A stretch of 42,514 nucleotides of DNA from Mesostigma viride (taxonomy: Eukaryota; Streptophyta; Mesostigmatophyceae; Mesostigmatales; Mesostigmataceae), in the NCBI GenBank assembly GCA_009746045.1, contig RPFO01000977.1:1-42514 (forward strand), in the 5' to 3' direction. Of the stretch, positions 30,501-37,569 are shown piece by piece. The position numbers and the translations under genes are program-made. Each line of letters opens with the position of its first letter. The first letter of the stretch is position 1. The notes under the pieces are model-generated. The model did not search any database. It was not told where the DNA came from and saw nothing but the letters and a program-made list of their open reading frames with translations.

Positions 30501-33500
30501 TTTACCTGTGTATGCTAGCCTGCATGGTGATGACTTGCACTTGATTGCTCCCACTAAGTGGTTGAGTCAGTTTGTGCCCATCATTAATGATGCATTTCCT
30601 TTGGGAAAAGAATTGTGGCAGAAGCCTGGAGAGGCTGTCACGTTCTGTGGAATGCAGGCTACATTGGTTCAGGAGGGGAGTCAGTGGCTGATTAAGCTGC
30701 AGGCGGGCAATGACTACAAGAGTACCATTCTTCAATCTGTTCCAGAGGTCATGACGTCATCCATTGCACCTGAGCTGAAAGGCAAGTTGGCCTGGTATGG
30801 CAGCATTTGTGGGCCTGACATGATGGTCCATAGCAGATCCCCTGATGATGTGCTAATTCTGGAGGAGCCTTCCCAGATTATTGCACATGTTAACAAGTCT
30901 CCTGGTATTACTTTAGCTGGGATTGATTTGTCTTTGCCATTTTCCTTGGATATCTATGTTGATAGCTCCATGGATAGCAGGCAAGTTTCTAAGGTCAGAG
31001 GCAGGTCAGCTGGCTTGTTTGTGCTTCAGCAACATAGGCCTAGTCTTGTGGCCTGGTACAGTCGTCTTCAAAGAAGGGTTGCTGTGAGTTCAGATGTCTC
31101 TGAGTGCAGAGCCATTTGTGAAGGGATTCAGTCCAGTTTGTACATCAAGGAGCTGTTGCTAGCTATGGCTTCAGTGACTCCTCATACTCTTCAGATGGAA
31201 ACCTTGATCCTTTCAGATAACATGGGCATGGTCCAGTTTGTGCACAAGCAGTTGGCCAGGAGCAGAGATCTGGATTATCTCCTGTTGAAGGAGTTGGCAG
31301 GTCTGGTGGATATTCAACATCTTCCAGGTTCTGAGAATCCTGCTGATGCCTTGACCAAGTTACCTCACAAGTCTGCTGAGCAATATAAGCTTCTTTACAA
31401 GCTGATGAGCTCCTCTGTGTGAGTTGAGCAATTCCAGTTGGAGCTTTGAGTTTGGTGACTGATTGGGTGAGAAGAGCTAACATAGAGCTGGGCTCTGTTA
31501 TGCTGAGAGCTGTGATGCTCTGAGGGCAGTAATGCTCTGTGTACATATGTGTATAATACTGTATTCTATGTAATGCTCAGTCATGGAGCATGATGTTGGT
31601 TGGGGGTTTGTCCTCAGTTTGAGGTTTGTCTCAACCAAAGGGATTTTATAGGGCAGGGTTCGATTCCCTGGGGCTGCTTAGGCGGATTTTCCCGGATTGG
31701 CTGGCCCATCAACCTTGCTGGTGAGGTGGCGACAGGTCCCCCTAGTTTTGTCCCAGACAGAGGAAGGTAGTTTGTCATGTGCTTAATATATTTTGTGATG
31801 TGCTATTTCTCAGTCCATGGTGGGCGCCAGTTCTGATAACTATCAATGTCTACCTGATAAGGTCTTGTGGGTAACTTGTGGGGTTCCAATCAGGAGCCAT
31901 TATGGTGATGATTCCATTTTGGTCATTATTCTGGTTAGCCACAAGCTGCTATTCCAAACACTTGGCTTTCTACTTCCAGTGGATAGGGAATTCATTGTAA
32001 TTCGTCATGGCTGAGATGTGTTGTGATCTGGTGCTTGATTAATCCCGAGCAGAGACTACAGAGAGCTGGGAGGGATGTCAAGTGCTATGCATGTTGTTTC
32101 TATATATATGTGTTGCCAAGCCTAACAGCTCTAAAAGAAAGAAAGGGCTGGAGTTAATATGGCTGTTACGTCCAAGCTCTAAAAGAGAAGAAAGGGCTGG
32201 AGTTAATATTGCCTGGCAAGCAATATTATTCTACTAAGCTACTTGGCTTGTAGAGATTCTACTTCCGGTTACTACAATCCAGAAACGGGTTCATTCTGAT
32301 GAGTATTGCTCGAGATATGAGCAAGATACTGTTCTACTACATTCTACTTGGATTCGGTGATTCTACGGTGGTTCTTCAAGTGACGCGTGGCATACGGCGT
32401 CTTGTCACAGTGTACGATAGGACATTTAGTCTCCGACACTGCGGTCTATTCAATGCTATTGATTAGACGTAACAAATAGTGACAGGACTTGTGCGACAGG
32501 ACACTGATGTGACTATTTATGGATAACGAGTCGAGATCTGCTGGTCCAGAGTGAAGGACAGCAATATTGTGAGATGATCTGTCCTATCAGTCATCTGGAT
32601 GTGACTGCGTCACAATTAGTATATAACGAGCAGGACGCTGCCACTTGGTAGCACCACTTTCCCTGCACCTGTGTCCTCGCACCTTTGGCGACGGTTCTCA
32701 CGTGCCTCGTGCGTTCTGTGCTGGTAGCCATAACCAGCAACGTAAACCTATTGATTAATATAACTACTTCCTCTGTAGATATTAATCAGTGCAGGCTGAA
32801 CCACAGTTCAGCCACAGTTTCGTTAACTATAGCATGCGCATTCACACCGTCAACGGGCTGATTTTGCCTGACAACATGAGGCAGCGGTTGCTAAGCGATG
32901 AGGTGTTCAGGGAGAACGGGCGCATCTTGCTGAATGCAAAGACAAACAGTTTGCATTTTAAGGTGTGCATCCCTGTGTGGCAGTTCGCCTTTCAAGCGCT
33001 TGCGGAAACCAAGCCAAGCCTCTTCGCCAAACACATCACGTCCACCGGCCCTTACCGGGATTGGCTGAAAAAATGCCATGGCGCTAGGACTGACGCGGAG
33101 TTCGTGGGCTCGCGTTACTTTCGCCCCTTGTCCGACAAGGAGATTGAGAAGTATCTTGGAACCAAGTCCACCGCTTCTTTCCTCAAGAGAGGTGTTGAGT
33201 TCCGGACCTATGCACGAGTCGGGGAACAAGACGACGTTCTGCCCTTTGATTTTCAACCAAGGGAGGTCTTCAGCCTAATAAGCCAGGCCTCCTTAAAGGC
33301 ATTCGACCCAAGATTTCACGAAGAACATCCTGATGGCGAATATCTCGTTCTTCGATATGCGGTGGTCGACGGAAACCACTATTTCAAGGGTTTAAAGTCT
33401 TTCAAGCAATTGGAGGGGGAATGGACGCCCGGTGTGACACATGTTAAGAAACTAATGTGTGAAGGGGGGGCAGCGTCTGAGAACGCGAAGGACAGTGCCG

Positions 33501-36500
33501 CGGCGGCTAAACTTTTCTCATCCCTTATGGAACAATTCCATACTGGGTACGGGGAACGAACGTCATTCTGCTTCGGGGGGCCGACCTTCTTCCAAATTGG
33601 GACGAGTGTAAAAAGTTCCCGGAAATATCTGTAAGTGGTAGTTGTATCTATGGCAATGGTGACGCTGCAGTTCCACCACTTCGTCGTGTTATGTCGAGTA
33701 AGGGTCGCACTGTGGAGTGACCATGTCAAAAGTCTTCCTTTATCATGCATTATAAATGCGGGAAGTCGCACACAGAAACGACAATGGCAGTCAAACTCTC
33801 ATCCCGACATATTTCTGGGGTGGTTTCGCAGAGTGACCCTAACTTACCGATTTCGGCGCTGAAGACCATTTTTCGCGCTCCCGTGCGTTCATAACGTCAC
33901 GCTGCAAGTCGACCCTTGAATTGTTCTTGTGTGTCAATTTTTCGTTCCTCTGTTCGTGACAGGAGGTTGGGAAGAAGAAGCTGGATCGCCTATTCGAAAT
34001 CTCCAAGGGCGCCAATGCCGAAGATCAGGCGGTAGCGGATCGGACGCTTGGGCAGGCGCTTCTGGATGTTTGGAATTACAACAGGCTGTACTTGCACGGC
34101 GTCGTGAAGCAGGGCAAAGGGCATTTTATTCCCGATGGCCATTACACGAACCTGCTGGCGTACATCCTGCCGGCCACCAAACAATCAGTCGGGAGGGAAG
34201 GGAGTTTGGAGGGGAGTAAGGAGGATAAGGGGGAGTTGAGGGAGGAAGAAGGCGAGCGGAAAAAAAACAAGGCCCAACCTTCCCAAATTTCAAATTACAA
34301 TCGAGTTCTGGCGAACACCTTCCTGCGCCTCACAAAGGCCAGGCCGGATGATGAGAATGACGTCACACCAGCTTCTGAGGAGACTATGACTCTCAGATGC
34401 CGGTTCGCTAACGCCGAGGGCACCAAGAAGGGGCAAAAGGTGTCCTGGACGTCTGTAAGGAACCTGGCGTCGTTTCCGATGATGGACGCTGTGTGTGAAT
34501 GCATCATGAGTGGGGAGGTTGGGCCCGAAAAGCTGTCAAAGTTGGTGGAGTTGGCCAAGGACGTACTTGAGTGCGTTCGCCAATTCATCCTTATTAAGTT
34601 TCAGGAAAAGCCCGACTTGGATGGCGAATGTAAGGGGGGGCTGATATGGAGTACAAGGCTTCTCGCTTATTTGAAGAGGTGTTCGGCTTACGACTACTTG
34701 GGCGGATGCCAAGGAACAAGGACGTCGTCGATCGATTCCTTGCATTTTGGGAGAAGGCCGTCATCATCACGCGCAATGTCGCCTACCTCTTAAAGTCCGA
34801 AGGTCTTGCCAATCACCTAAGGATTCCGAGAAAGGATCTGATGGATAGCAAAATCGATCTAGTGGATCTCCTCGACAAAACCGCTCCGAACTTCAGCATG
34901 AAGGGTTCGCACGGCCTTCTGGACAAGGACTTGTATCTCCACTATCAAAAAAAGATGGAAGGAGGGGAAGGGAAGAAGGAGGCGGTTGTTGAGGCGAAGG
35001 AGAAAGTTGCAGGGAAAGGGGGGAGAAGGTGGAAGAGAAAAGTGCTGAGCCGATTGAGTATAACTGGCGCAGCATTTCCTGGGATAAGATGACCGTCTGG
35101 TATTCTTCTCATAGTCTCCCTAAAGGCGGCCCTGACAGGAAGAAGGCATTTGTGAGGAGGGTGGCGGCGGAGGTGGCGGTGGGCGACGGTGAGGGCTTCC
35201 CATCCACTTTCGCGAGGCAAGACGATGGCCTGACGCCACTACCGTGCTGTAGAATCCTGAATTTGGATGGTGAGTTCGGCCGCAAGTGGACGTCCTTCAA
35301 GGACTTCTGGTGGGGTGACCATGACCTCTTTATGGTTCCTCCAAAAAAGACAACTGTCGAACGAGCTTCCGGTTACCACAGGAAGCTTATCGAGCTAGCG
35401 ACGCAGTTTTTCGAGGAGTTGCGTCCCATCGTGGTCGTTTTTGGCGGAAAGAAGTCATTGGATGGCTTCGAAGACTTACTGGTTCGGATGGGGAAGATGC
35501 CTGACGTCTCGTGGACGTCATTGGCGAAGAAGAGGAAGGCTGAGGATGACGCGGAAGGAGATTCGGATGGGGACGAGGAAGGCGAGGGACAGGGAAAGGA
35601 AGGAGGGTCGACTCGCAGAGCGACGTCTACGGGGGGAGAGAAGTCGTCACCGCAGAAGACGTCTAAGGGGGGAGAGAAGTCGTCACCGCAGAAGACGTCT
35701 AAGGGGGAGAGAAGTCGTCACCGCAGAAGACGCGGGACAAAGGGAAGGGTGGGCAGCGGCCGTCTGTCCAGCCGCAGCCGGAGTCACACCCTTCCAAAAA
35801 GCTTCGAAAGGCAGTTGTTCAAATCTCGGACGACGAAGATGAAGCTGAGCCTGGCGCTTCTGCCCGGCCTGTCGCTCCTTCCGCGCCTACGCGCGTTTCA
35901 AAGTATCCCAAGAAAGAGCTTCGAAGGCAGCCAGTCGAGTCATCATCATCCTCCTCCGAGGAGGAGGAGGAGGAGGAGGGGAGGAGGGGGAGGAGGGGAG
36001 GAGGGGAGGAGGGGAGGAGGGGGAGGAGGGGGAGGAGGGGAGGAGGAGGAGGAGGAGGAGGAGGAGGAGGAGGCGGAGGAGGAGGAGGAGGAGGAGGAGG
36101 AGGAGGAGGAGGAGGAGGAGGAGGAGGAGGAGGAGGACGGGGAGGACGACGAGGAGGAGGAAGATGGAGGGAGGCGAAGGGGTGATGGAAGGGCAAGGGG
36201 TGGAGGGGCAGGAGGGTCAACTCGCAGAGCGACGTCTGAGGGGAGGAAGAAGCCTGCCGCGCCCTCCAAGTCTTCCGGCTCGTCTCGACCCAAGACAGCT
36301 GCTACTCGAGCTCCGAAAGGAATAACAAAGGGTGAGGAAATCGCTGTTTTGGTCGTGGCATGTATCCTGAATTTTTTTTTAATTCGTTTGCAATCTATCT
36401 ACGTTGACTTTAGTCCGTCGTTGATGTGCCGATTGGTTACGCGCAGGTAATGATGTGGTGCGGGCGAACGCTGCGGTGGGCTTCGGTCCTGCAGCTAAAC

Positions 36501-36976
36501 TTACTGCTCAGTCTGAAGGGGTGGAAGCGAATGCGCAGAGCCAAGAGCCTTATGAGAAGCCTACGCTGTGGATGAGACTTATGGACGGGGAACAGAAACA
36601 CGGAGCACCGGAGTGCTTCTGGATTGATGGGTGGGCCGAGAACACCATGAGAAGGGCCAATGCGAGTAGGGAAAAGCAAAAGTATACCAAGTTACAGGAG
36701 GTGAAGTTGTACGGGCAGGTAGGTGGATACGATCGGAAATGGAGGGACGTTTGCATGAAGTTTTTTCCAGAAGAGACAGAGGGCGGAAAGTTGCATCGGG
36801 GCAAGTTCTGGATGCCTTTGGACTATGTGAAGAAGGTGGTGACTCTGATGGACGGAAAGAGTTGGAATGATGTGGCAAAGTGGGCACCTGCGATGTCCAT
36901 CGATCCAAAGAGGAAGAAGTCCAAAACAGAAGAGCAGAAATTGGAAGCAGAAGCAAGGAGCAAGAATAAGAAGTGA
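20115..36976 (+). CDS. Very long multi-exon cargo gene of the giant element (unknown)
   Basis: At least 12 exons: 20115-21587, 21747-21809, 21979-22050, 22201-23278, 23396-23449, 23565-23618, 23748-23885, 24020-24537, 24710-24772, 24942-25304 joined to 32834-33630 (split by LTR element 2), 33963-36331, 36447-36976. All introns are GT-AG and phase 0 except the last (phase 1, join KGITK|G checked). Predicted product over 2,000 aa: Ser/Pro-rich N-terminus, charged coiled coil, three or four globular blocks, acidic Glu and Lys/Glu linkers, basic C-terminus. No domain is recognised. The first exon was not found; the join at 20115 follows a strong acceptor (CTTATTTGCCGCAG). It could be two genes. 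Single-base losses in G runs break it at several points. Confidence 0.6.
21747..22050 (+). CDS. Cargo gene: two short homologous exons and their intron
   Basis: Exons 21747-21809 (RKRGADEKKSEDPKK...) and 21979-22050 (RKKGGDETESQGNAE...) are related and in phase 0. The three introns around them (21588-21746, 21810-21978, 22051-22200) share donor GTGAG, similar length (150-169 bp) and a common 3' half with GGGTCA(T/C)TTCGCAGAGTGACCC then CTTTTTC and a TATGCTTTTC-like stretch. This shows tandem duplication of an exon-intron unit. Confidence 0.65.
22201..23278 (+). CDS. Cargo gene exon: globular block 1
   Basis: From PIQLRGLETWKSWLTTYEKH to EWRFDIE, about 359 codons, largely helical (LLFKSWGGAL, FDWDVFGDFLIAMDHS, VELFLQLCEDEILRF). 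The first 65 codons sit in another frame; dropping one C of the CCC near 22391 joins them. Unknown family. Confidence 0.6.
23396..24019 (+). CDS. Cargo gene: short acidic exons
   Basis: Exons 23396-23449 and 23565-23618 (18 codons each) and 23748-23885 (46 codons, mostly Glu with a basic end KGKGKAK). All are phase 0 with clear GT-AG borders. The introns 23450-23564, 23619-23747 and 23886-24019 carry palindrome copies at 23660 and 23920. The product is a disordered acidic linker. Confidence 0.6.
24020..24941 (+). CDS. Cargo gene: globular block 2 and duplicated Lys/Gly exon-intron unit
   Basis: Exon 24020-24537 (AKKKATTTFQDPKKLIDRKN to a Lys/Gly/Glu tail) and exon 24710-24772 (GGEGEKGGKGKKGKK...). 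The end of the first and all of the second are near-identical, and their following introns (24538-24709, 24773-24941) are homologous along their length, so a 230-bp exon-intron unit was duplicated. One G is missing in the run at 24482-24487 compared with the duplicate; adding it makes the tails match. Confidence 0.65.
25773..25779 (+). promoter_or_regulatory. TATA box in the 5' LTR of element 2
   Basis: TATATAA in a GC-moderate context, about 200 bp before the LTR end; the 3' LTR has the same site at 32620-32626. It would set the start of the element's RNA. Confidence 0.55.
25905..25941 (+). promoter_or_regulatory. Hairpin in LTR of element 2
   Basis: TGATTAATAT and ATATTAATCA are perfect 10-bp inverted arms with a 17-base loop, 40 bp before the LTR end, downstream of the TATA box. 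It probably lies in the transcribed R/U5 part and might act in 3' end formation or packaging. Confidence 0.5.
26063..26626 (+). CDS. Upstream ORF of LTR element 2 (unknown)
   Basis: 187 aa from ATG 26063 (MGNTREYREPSPERASAPS) to TAA. The N-terminus is Ser/Pro-rich; then come amphipathic helices (LHQFVDDLTQDLEILSENSH) and a hydrophobic stretch (LRTYGLGVLALATAWSGI). It occupies the same place as the ORF at 2229 in element 1. Not recognised; perhaps a capsid-like or membrane-active accessory protein. Confidence 0.6.
   Translation: MGNTREYREPSPERASAPSSSGFNFNVQRTASTAALHSRAVQPSLSQALVSRPPVSNDLHQFVDDLTQDLEILSENSHIFRRLAASGSDEQAQVISALRTYGLGVLALATAWSGISATLPTVAVPVSNNGWASSVDGIINVAASIQRQSNAEEPGENSEGLPDLYPSIVQQILDNVLQFPRDDMRLD
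26777..27825 (+). pseudogene. gag: Gag polyprotein of LTR element 2
   Basis: From ATG 26777 (MQGLEDGEIRDERGL). A capsid-like helical region at about 26900-27400 (NQLPSLKEHWTVKDKD to WAAMVAKIKDYF), then a Lys-rich and Gly-rich stretch and one CCHC knuckle CYFCHQQGHIRKDC (27736-27777). The frame changes in the seven-G run at 27531-27537; one extra G (or a -1 slip) joins both parts. It ends in UGA (27823-27825) followed by Pol in the same frame. Confidence 0.8.
27823..27828 (+). promoter_or_regulatory. Gag-Pol UGA codon, candidate readthrough site (element 2)
   Basis: UGA CGG, one of the best-known leaky stop contexts in plant RNA viruses. The following frame is open for 1,198 codons, and its first ATG is about 155 bases away. 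A small stem (AGCC/GGCT, about 27833-27847) could form just downstream. Confidence 0.65.
27826..31422 (+). CDS. pol: Pol of LTR element 2: INT-PR-RT-RNase H
   Basis: 1,198 aa counted from the UGA. Integrase: zinc site LHHMFGHA...CSC (about residues 150-190), catalytic Asp 210 (QCDIQ), Asp 263 (QCDLEFE) and Glu 293 (VVERTIRELK). Then a retropepsin-like domain: VDTNAEVSV (Asp 540) to PIILGQNFL (about 605). RT of copia type: MLHDTW, LLDFKRAFLKGD (Asp 806) and HGDD (900-903) where copia has YVDD. RNase H: YVDSSMDS (Asp 1046), SDVSECRAICEG, LILSDNMGMVQFV, SRDLDYLLLKEL, NPADALTKL. Copia elements normally have protease before integrase; here it lies after. No frameshift or stop, so probably functional. 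Confidence 0.93.
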   Translation, partial: RAQPSLGLLGSAREGAKSDPPITLDEVDLLPAQVESLPLKVESPPAQVEGASMEEEHNGVVTGSSHVTMVKAVTTRQQRSHMALGGSLRTPSMLERGSPALGQEAPLEEEGEADGLNDAMGSMVVSERAVPSTSPVFNKMSLVSNIALRLHHMFGHAAQALQFARRLGGTSLFNAVKQVAEACSCRLVAPKPKKSHVRQPVLQPGYVQCDIQEIRKLILLVGVDRYTKYKVLELLQDKSKPCLVAGLQAIRSRMKPVIQLQCDLEFECCMGNEDLPELFIVHRESHGSQGVVERTIRELKTILLTEKKIPRLVPAIIKTAWLRSVEDRLNVRASMYVGEVPVTPLSLHLRELPTEVEQAWKDSLMFKFAKLRQKDKGWSVLKPVVGQRVIVWKEPKLAGKRGSWHPGVVTRVELAGHKCWVKMEDPPQNVHRLSWSYVRLRGAEAEAVAPDVTTLPVGHDVIPDHHVQAGSNPRVSPGQTPGSVNFPSLGQADVVPSSLTKHRGVGLKDVVLAMQKAKQGPRVSKLSQLEESEDAVLEVDTNAEVSVMGSQHTGQRQVLSPSCAWVSDFSGRTHIMVLGEVLVPFMGEDVTFLVLEDYDGPIILGQNFLSSPRIVVASDKLRKFGWGSIPLVNFKTSLASVFNSVKAIKNVQWPENQIPVASSLVMPAALHPSSIGITKRSLAAHSPLSYDQLVQEMSSPLMFEAWRLAFAKALEEWLQFDCCQPVNEVPPYSTRLKLRFVIKRKEVEGVSVPHVRPVLNEYRGTGDLLGEELYTPGMLHDTWRILLCLYVGMLNQGADMSSVLLDFKRAFLKGDPSVAQQVWHCETPFHVPVPVAWQAELQSSYLLILKGLEGLRSSPIIWRLTLEDFLTKHCGLKVSSVDPCLLLGRWHDLPVYASLHGDDLHLIAPTKWLSQFVPIINDAFPLGKELWQKPGEAVTFCGMQATLVQEGSQWLIKLQAGNDYKSTILQSVPEVMTSSIAPELKGKLAWYGSICGPDMMVHSRSPDDVLILEEPSQIIAHVNKSPGITLAGIDLSLPFSLDIYVDSSMDSRQVSKVRGRSAGLFVLQQHRPSLVAWYSRLQRRVAVSSDVSECRAICEGIQSSLYIKELLLAMASVTPHTLQMETLILSDNMGMVQFVHKQLARSRDLDYLLLKELAGLVDIQHLPGSENPADALTKLPHKSAEQYKLLYKLMSSSV
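31423..32151 (+). other. 3' UTR of LTR element 2
   Basis: About 730 bp without a supported gene, holding the T-arm mimic (31654-31670) and, at its end, the polypurine tract. Confidence 0.7.
31654..31670 (+). promoter_or_regulatory. tRNA T-arm mimic in 3' UTR (element 2)
   Basis: CAGGGTTCGATTCCCTG: 5-bp stem, loop TTCGATT. The stem bases differ from those in element 1 yet pairing is kept (CAGGG/CCCTG against TGGGG/CCCCA), which points to selection for structure. Confidence 0.65.
32152..32828 (+). repeat. 3' LTR of element 2
   Basis: The same length as the 5' LTR with about five substitutions, preceded by polypurine tract AAAAGAAAGAAAGGGCTGG (32133-32151) and followed by ATAGC. Confidence 0.94.
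33963..36331 (+). CDS. Cargo gene exon: globular block 4 and low-complexity acidic tail
   Basis: It starts EVGKKKLDRLFEISKGANAE after acceptor GTGACAG. It reads through a helical block, then WDKMTVWYSSHS and FWWGDHDLFMVPPKK, three 12-residue repeats GGEKSSPQKTSK (35631-35738) and a long Glu-rich run. Frames change at G runs 34634-34640, 35018-35023 and 35703-35707; each is repaired by one added G. In the last case the two sister 36-bp repeats do have the extra G. Two palindrome copies inside the exon are read as STRRATS. Confidence 0.6.
35955..36165 (+). repeat. (GGA)n/(GAG)n simple repeat
   Basis: A purine-only stretch of GGA/GAG triplets that encodes poly-Glu (or Gly-rich in another frame) in the cargo gene. 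Such runs are prone to length error and slippage, so the reading frame through it is uncertain. Confidence 0.9.
36447..36976 (+). CDS. Cargo gene last exon
   Basis: 176 codons from NDVVRANAAVGFGP to EARSKNKK and TGA, after a phase-1 intron (36332-36446; donor GTGAGG, acceptor TTACGCGCAG). It contains WMRLMDGEQKHGAPECFWIDGW and a compact basic block (YDRKWRDVCMKFFPEE), then a Lys-rich end. Unknown family. About 240 bp of non-coding sequence separate it from the right TIR. Confidence 0.65.
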
Positions 36977-37212
36977 CGTTCGAAGACTTTATTTTATGTT
37001 GGACGAGTCTTTAGTAAATTCAGTCGACTCCGTCTCAAGTGCGACGAATGTATCCATGATATTCTTCAATGAAACAATGCAATTTCACGCTAATGTAAAG
37101 TTTTTATGTCACACGAGACTTACAATGAGATAAATACCCACAAATTGTAATATTTACGTGAAATTTATACGTTCGCAAGCCAAAATTCAAGATTTTTGCC
37201 TCAAAATTGAAG
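36977..37212. other. Non-coding spacer before right TIR
   Basis: AT-rich, no gene seen; probably the 3' UTR of the cargo gene and subterminal sequence. Confidence 0.6.
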
Positions 37213-37266
37213 GAAAAGTGTCACACACTTGGCTTGGACCGCGGAACATTCGAAGTGGGCCCGGCC
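37213..37266 (-). repeat. Right terminal inverted repeat of the giant element
   Basis: The inverse of the left end: inner block 37213-37226 and outer 25-bp block 37242-37266, followed by AGCA and the continuation of LINE ORF1. Confidence 0.88.
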
Positions 37267-37270
37267 AGCA

Positions 37271-37569
37271 TCTATGCCCGCCTCTTTAATGGCGTCTTCA
37301 TCGTCCGCATTAACGGCCAGGACCTTCCTCCAATGACGGCGACCCCCATGGATACCGCCGTGCCAGCGCCCCAGCCCCCTGCTCGGCCCCCGCCGTCACC
37401 GCCATCGCCACCGGCATCGACGGTCACCTGCTCCCCAGCACGTGTGGGGATCCGCCGGGGCAACTTCAGCGCAGGTATGGCTGCCAGGCTTGGCCGTCCC
37501 CCTAATAAATTCGTTCGCTTTGCACCTGAGCCGGAGCCCGCGCTGCGAACCCTTCTCTCCTATCAATGA
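37271..37569 (+). pseudogene. LINE ORF1, C-terminal piece
   Basis: This is the last part of ORF1, from YARLFNGVFIVRINGQ through a Pro-rich linker (about 37350-37430) to LLSYQ and a TGA at 37567-37569. The frame matches the 9541 piece once 27,465 bp are removed. The stop overlaps the ORF2 start codon in ATGA (37566-37569), which suggests coupled termination and reinitiation. No CCHC knuckle is visible in this ORF1. Confidence 0.8.

Larger units (their letters stand above)
25305..32828 (+). mobile_element. LTR retrotransposon 2 (copia-related, near-intact)
   Basis: A 7,524-bp element with 677-bp LTRs differing at about five bases, flanked by ATAGC (25300-25304 and 32829-32833) within an exon of the cargo gene. 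Order as in element 1: upstream ORF, Gag with CCHC knuckle, in-frame UGA, integrase, protease-like domain, RT, RNase H, 3' UTR with T-arm mimic, polypurine tract. Pol is fully open. The only break in the main genes is in a G run of Gag. It is probably recently active. Confidence 0.94.
24942..33630 (+). pseudogene. Cargo gene exon: globular block 3, split by LTR element 2
   Basis: Coding parts are 24942-25304 and 32834-33630. They rejoin in frame (...FIDTGCNS then MRIHTVNGLILPDN...) when 25305-32833 is removed. The right part continues to FCFGG and, with one more G in the run 33575-33580, to KKFPEIS and donor GTAAGT (33631), phase 0. No known domain. Because an exon is disrupted, the gene cannot make its full product in this copy. 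Confidence 0.7.
10792..36233. repeat. Dispersed ~20-bp palindrome family of the giant element
   Basis: Core form GGTCGCTCTGCAGAGTGACC and variants. Copies read by eye: 10792, 11283, 12121, 12240, 13141, 14769, 14871, 14937 (perfect, GGTCGCGCTGCAGCGCGACC), 15654, 19344, 19401, the nine 58-bp units, 20023, 21679, 21911, 22127, 23660, 23920, 24568, 24801, 33702, 33817, 33893, and exonic forms at 35605 and 36214. All lie in the giant element's own DNA; none was seen in the LINE or either LTR element. Most introns have one or two. Confidence 0.8.
9806..37266. mobile_element. Giant (27.5 kb) TIR-flanked DNA element
   Basis: The ends are perfect 25-bp inverted repeats (9806-9830 and 37242-37266) starting GGCCGGGCCCACTTCGAATG, with a second shared block GTGTGACACTTTTC just inside (9835-9848 and, inverted, 37213-37226). 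The 4-bp AGCA flanks both sides (9802-9805, 37267-37270). Excision with one AGCA rejoins LINE ORF1 in frame. Without nested LTR element 2 it is about 19.9 kb. Contents: transposase-like gene (minus), small minus ORF, AT-rich divergent region, three tandem arrays, a long plus-strand multi-exon gene and many copies of a private palindrome. No polymerase B, viral capsid or tyrosine recombinase is seen, so it is not an obvious Polinton, Crypton or Starship. Confidence 0.85.

Noticed and set aside
29201-30768. Two copies of TGACGTCA within GGTCATGACGTCATCC in Pol of element 2
   Set aside because: CRE-like octamers in coding sequence in different frames; no further support for a regulatory role.
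35819-36220. Minus-strand Pro/Ser-rich frames over the GGA repeat
   Set aside because: Complement of a simple repeat coding for poly-Glu on the plus strand.
9806-37266. Polinton/Maverick identity for the giant element
   Set aside because: No protein-primed polymerase B, packaging ATPase, capsid or retroviral-type integrase found, and the duplication is 4 bp, not 6.
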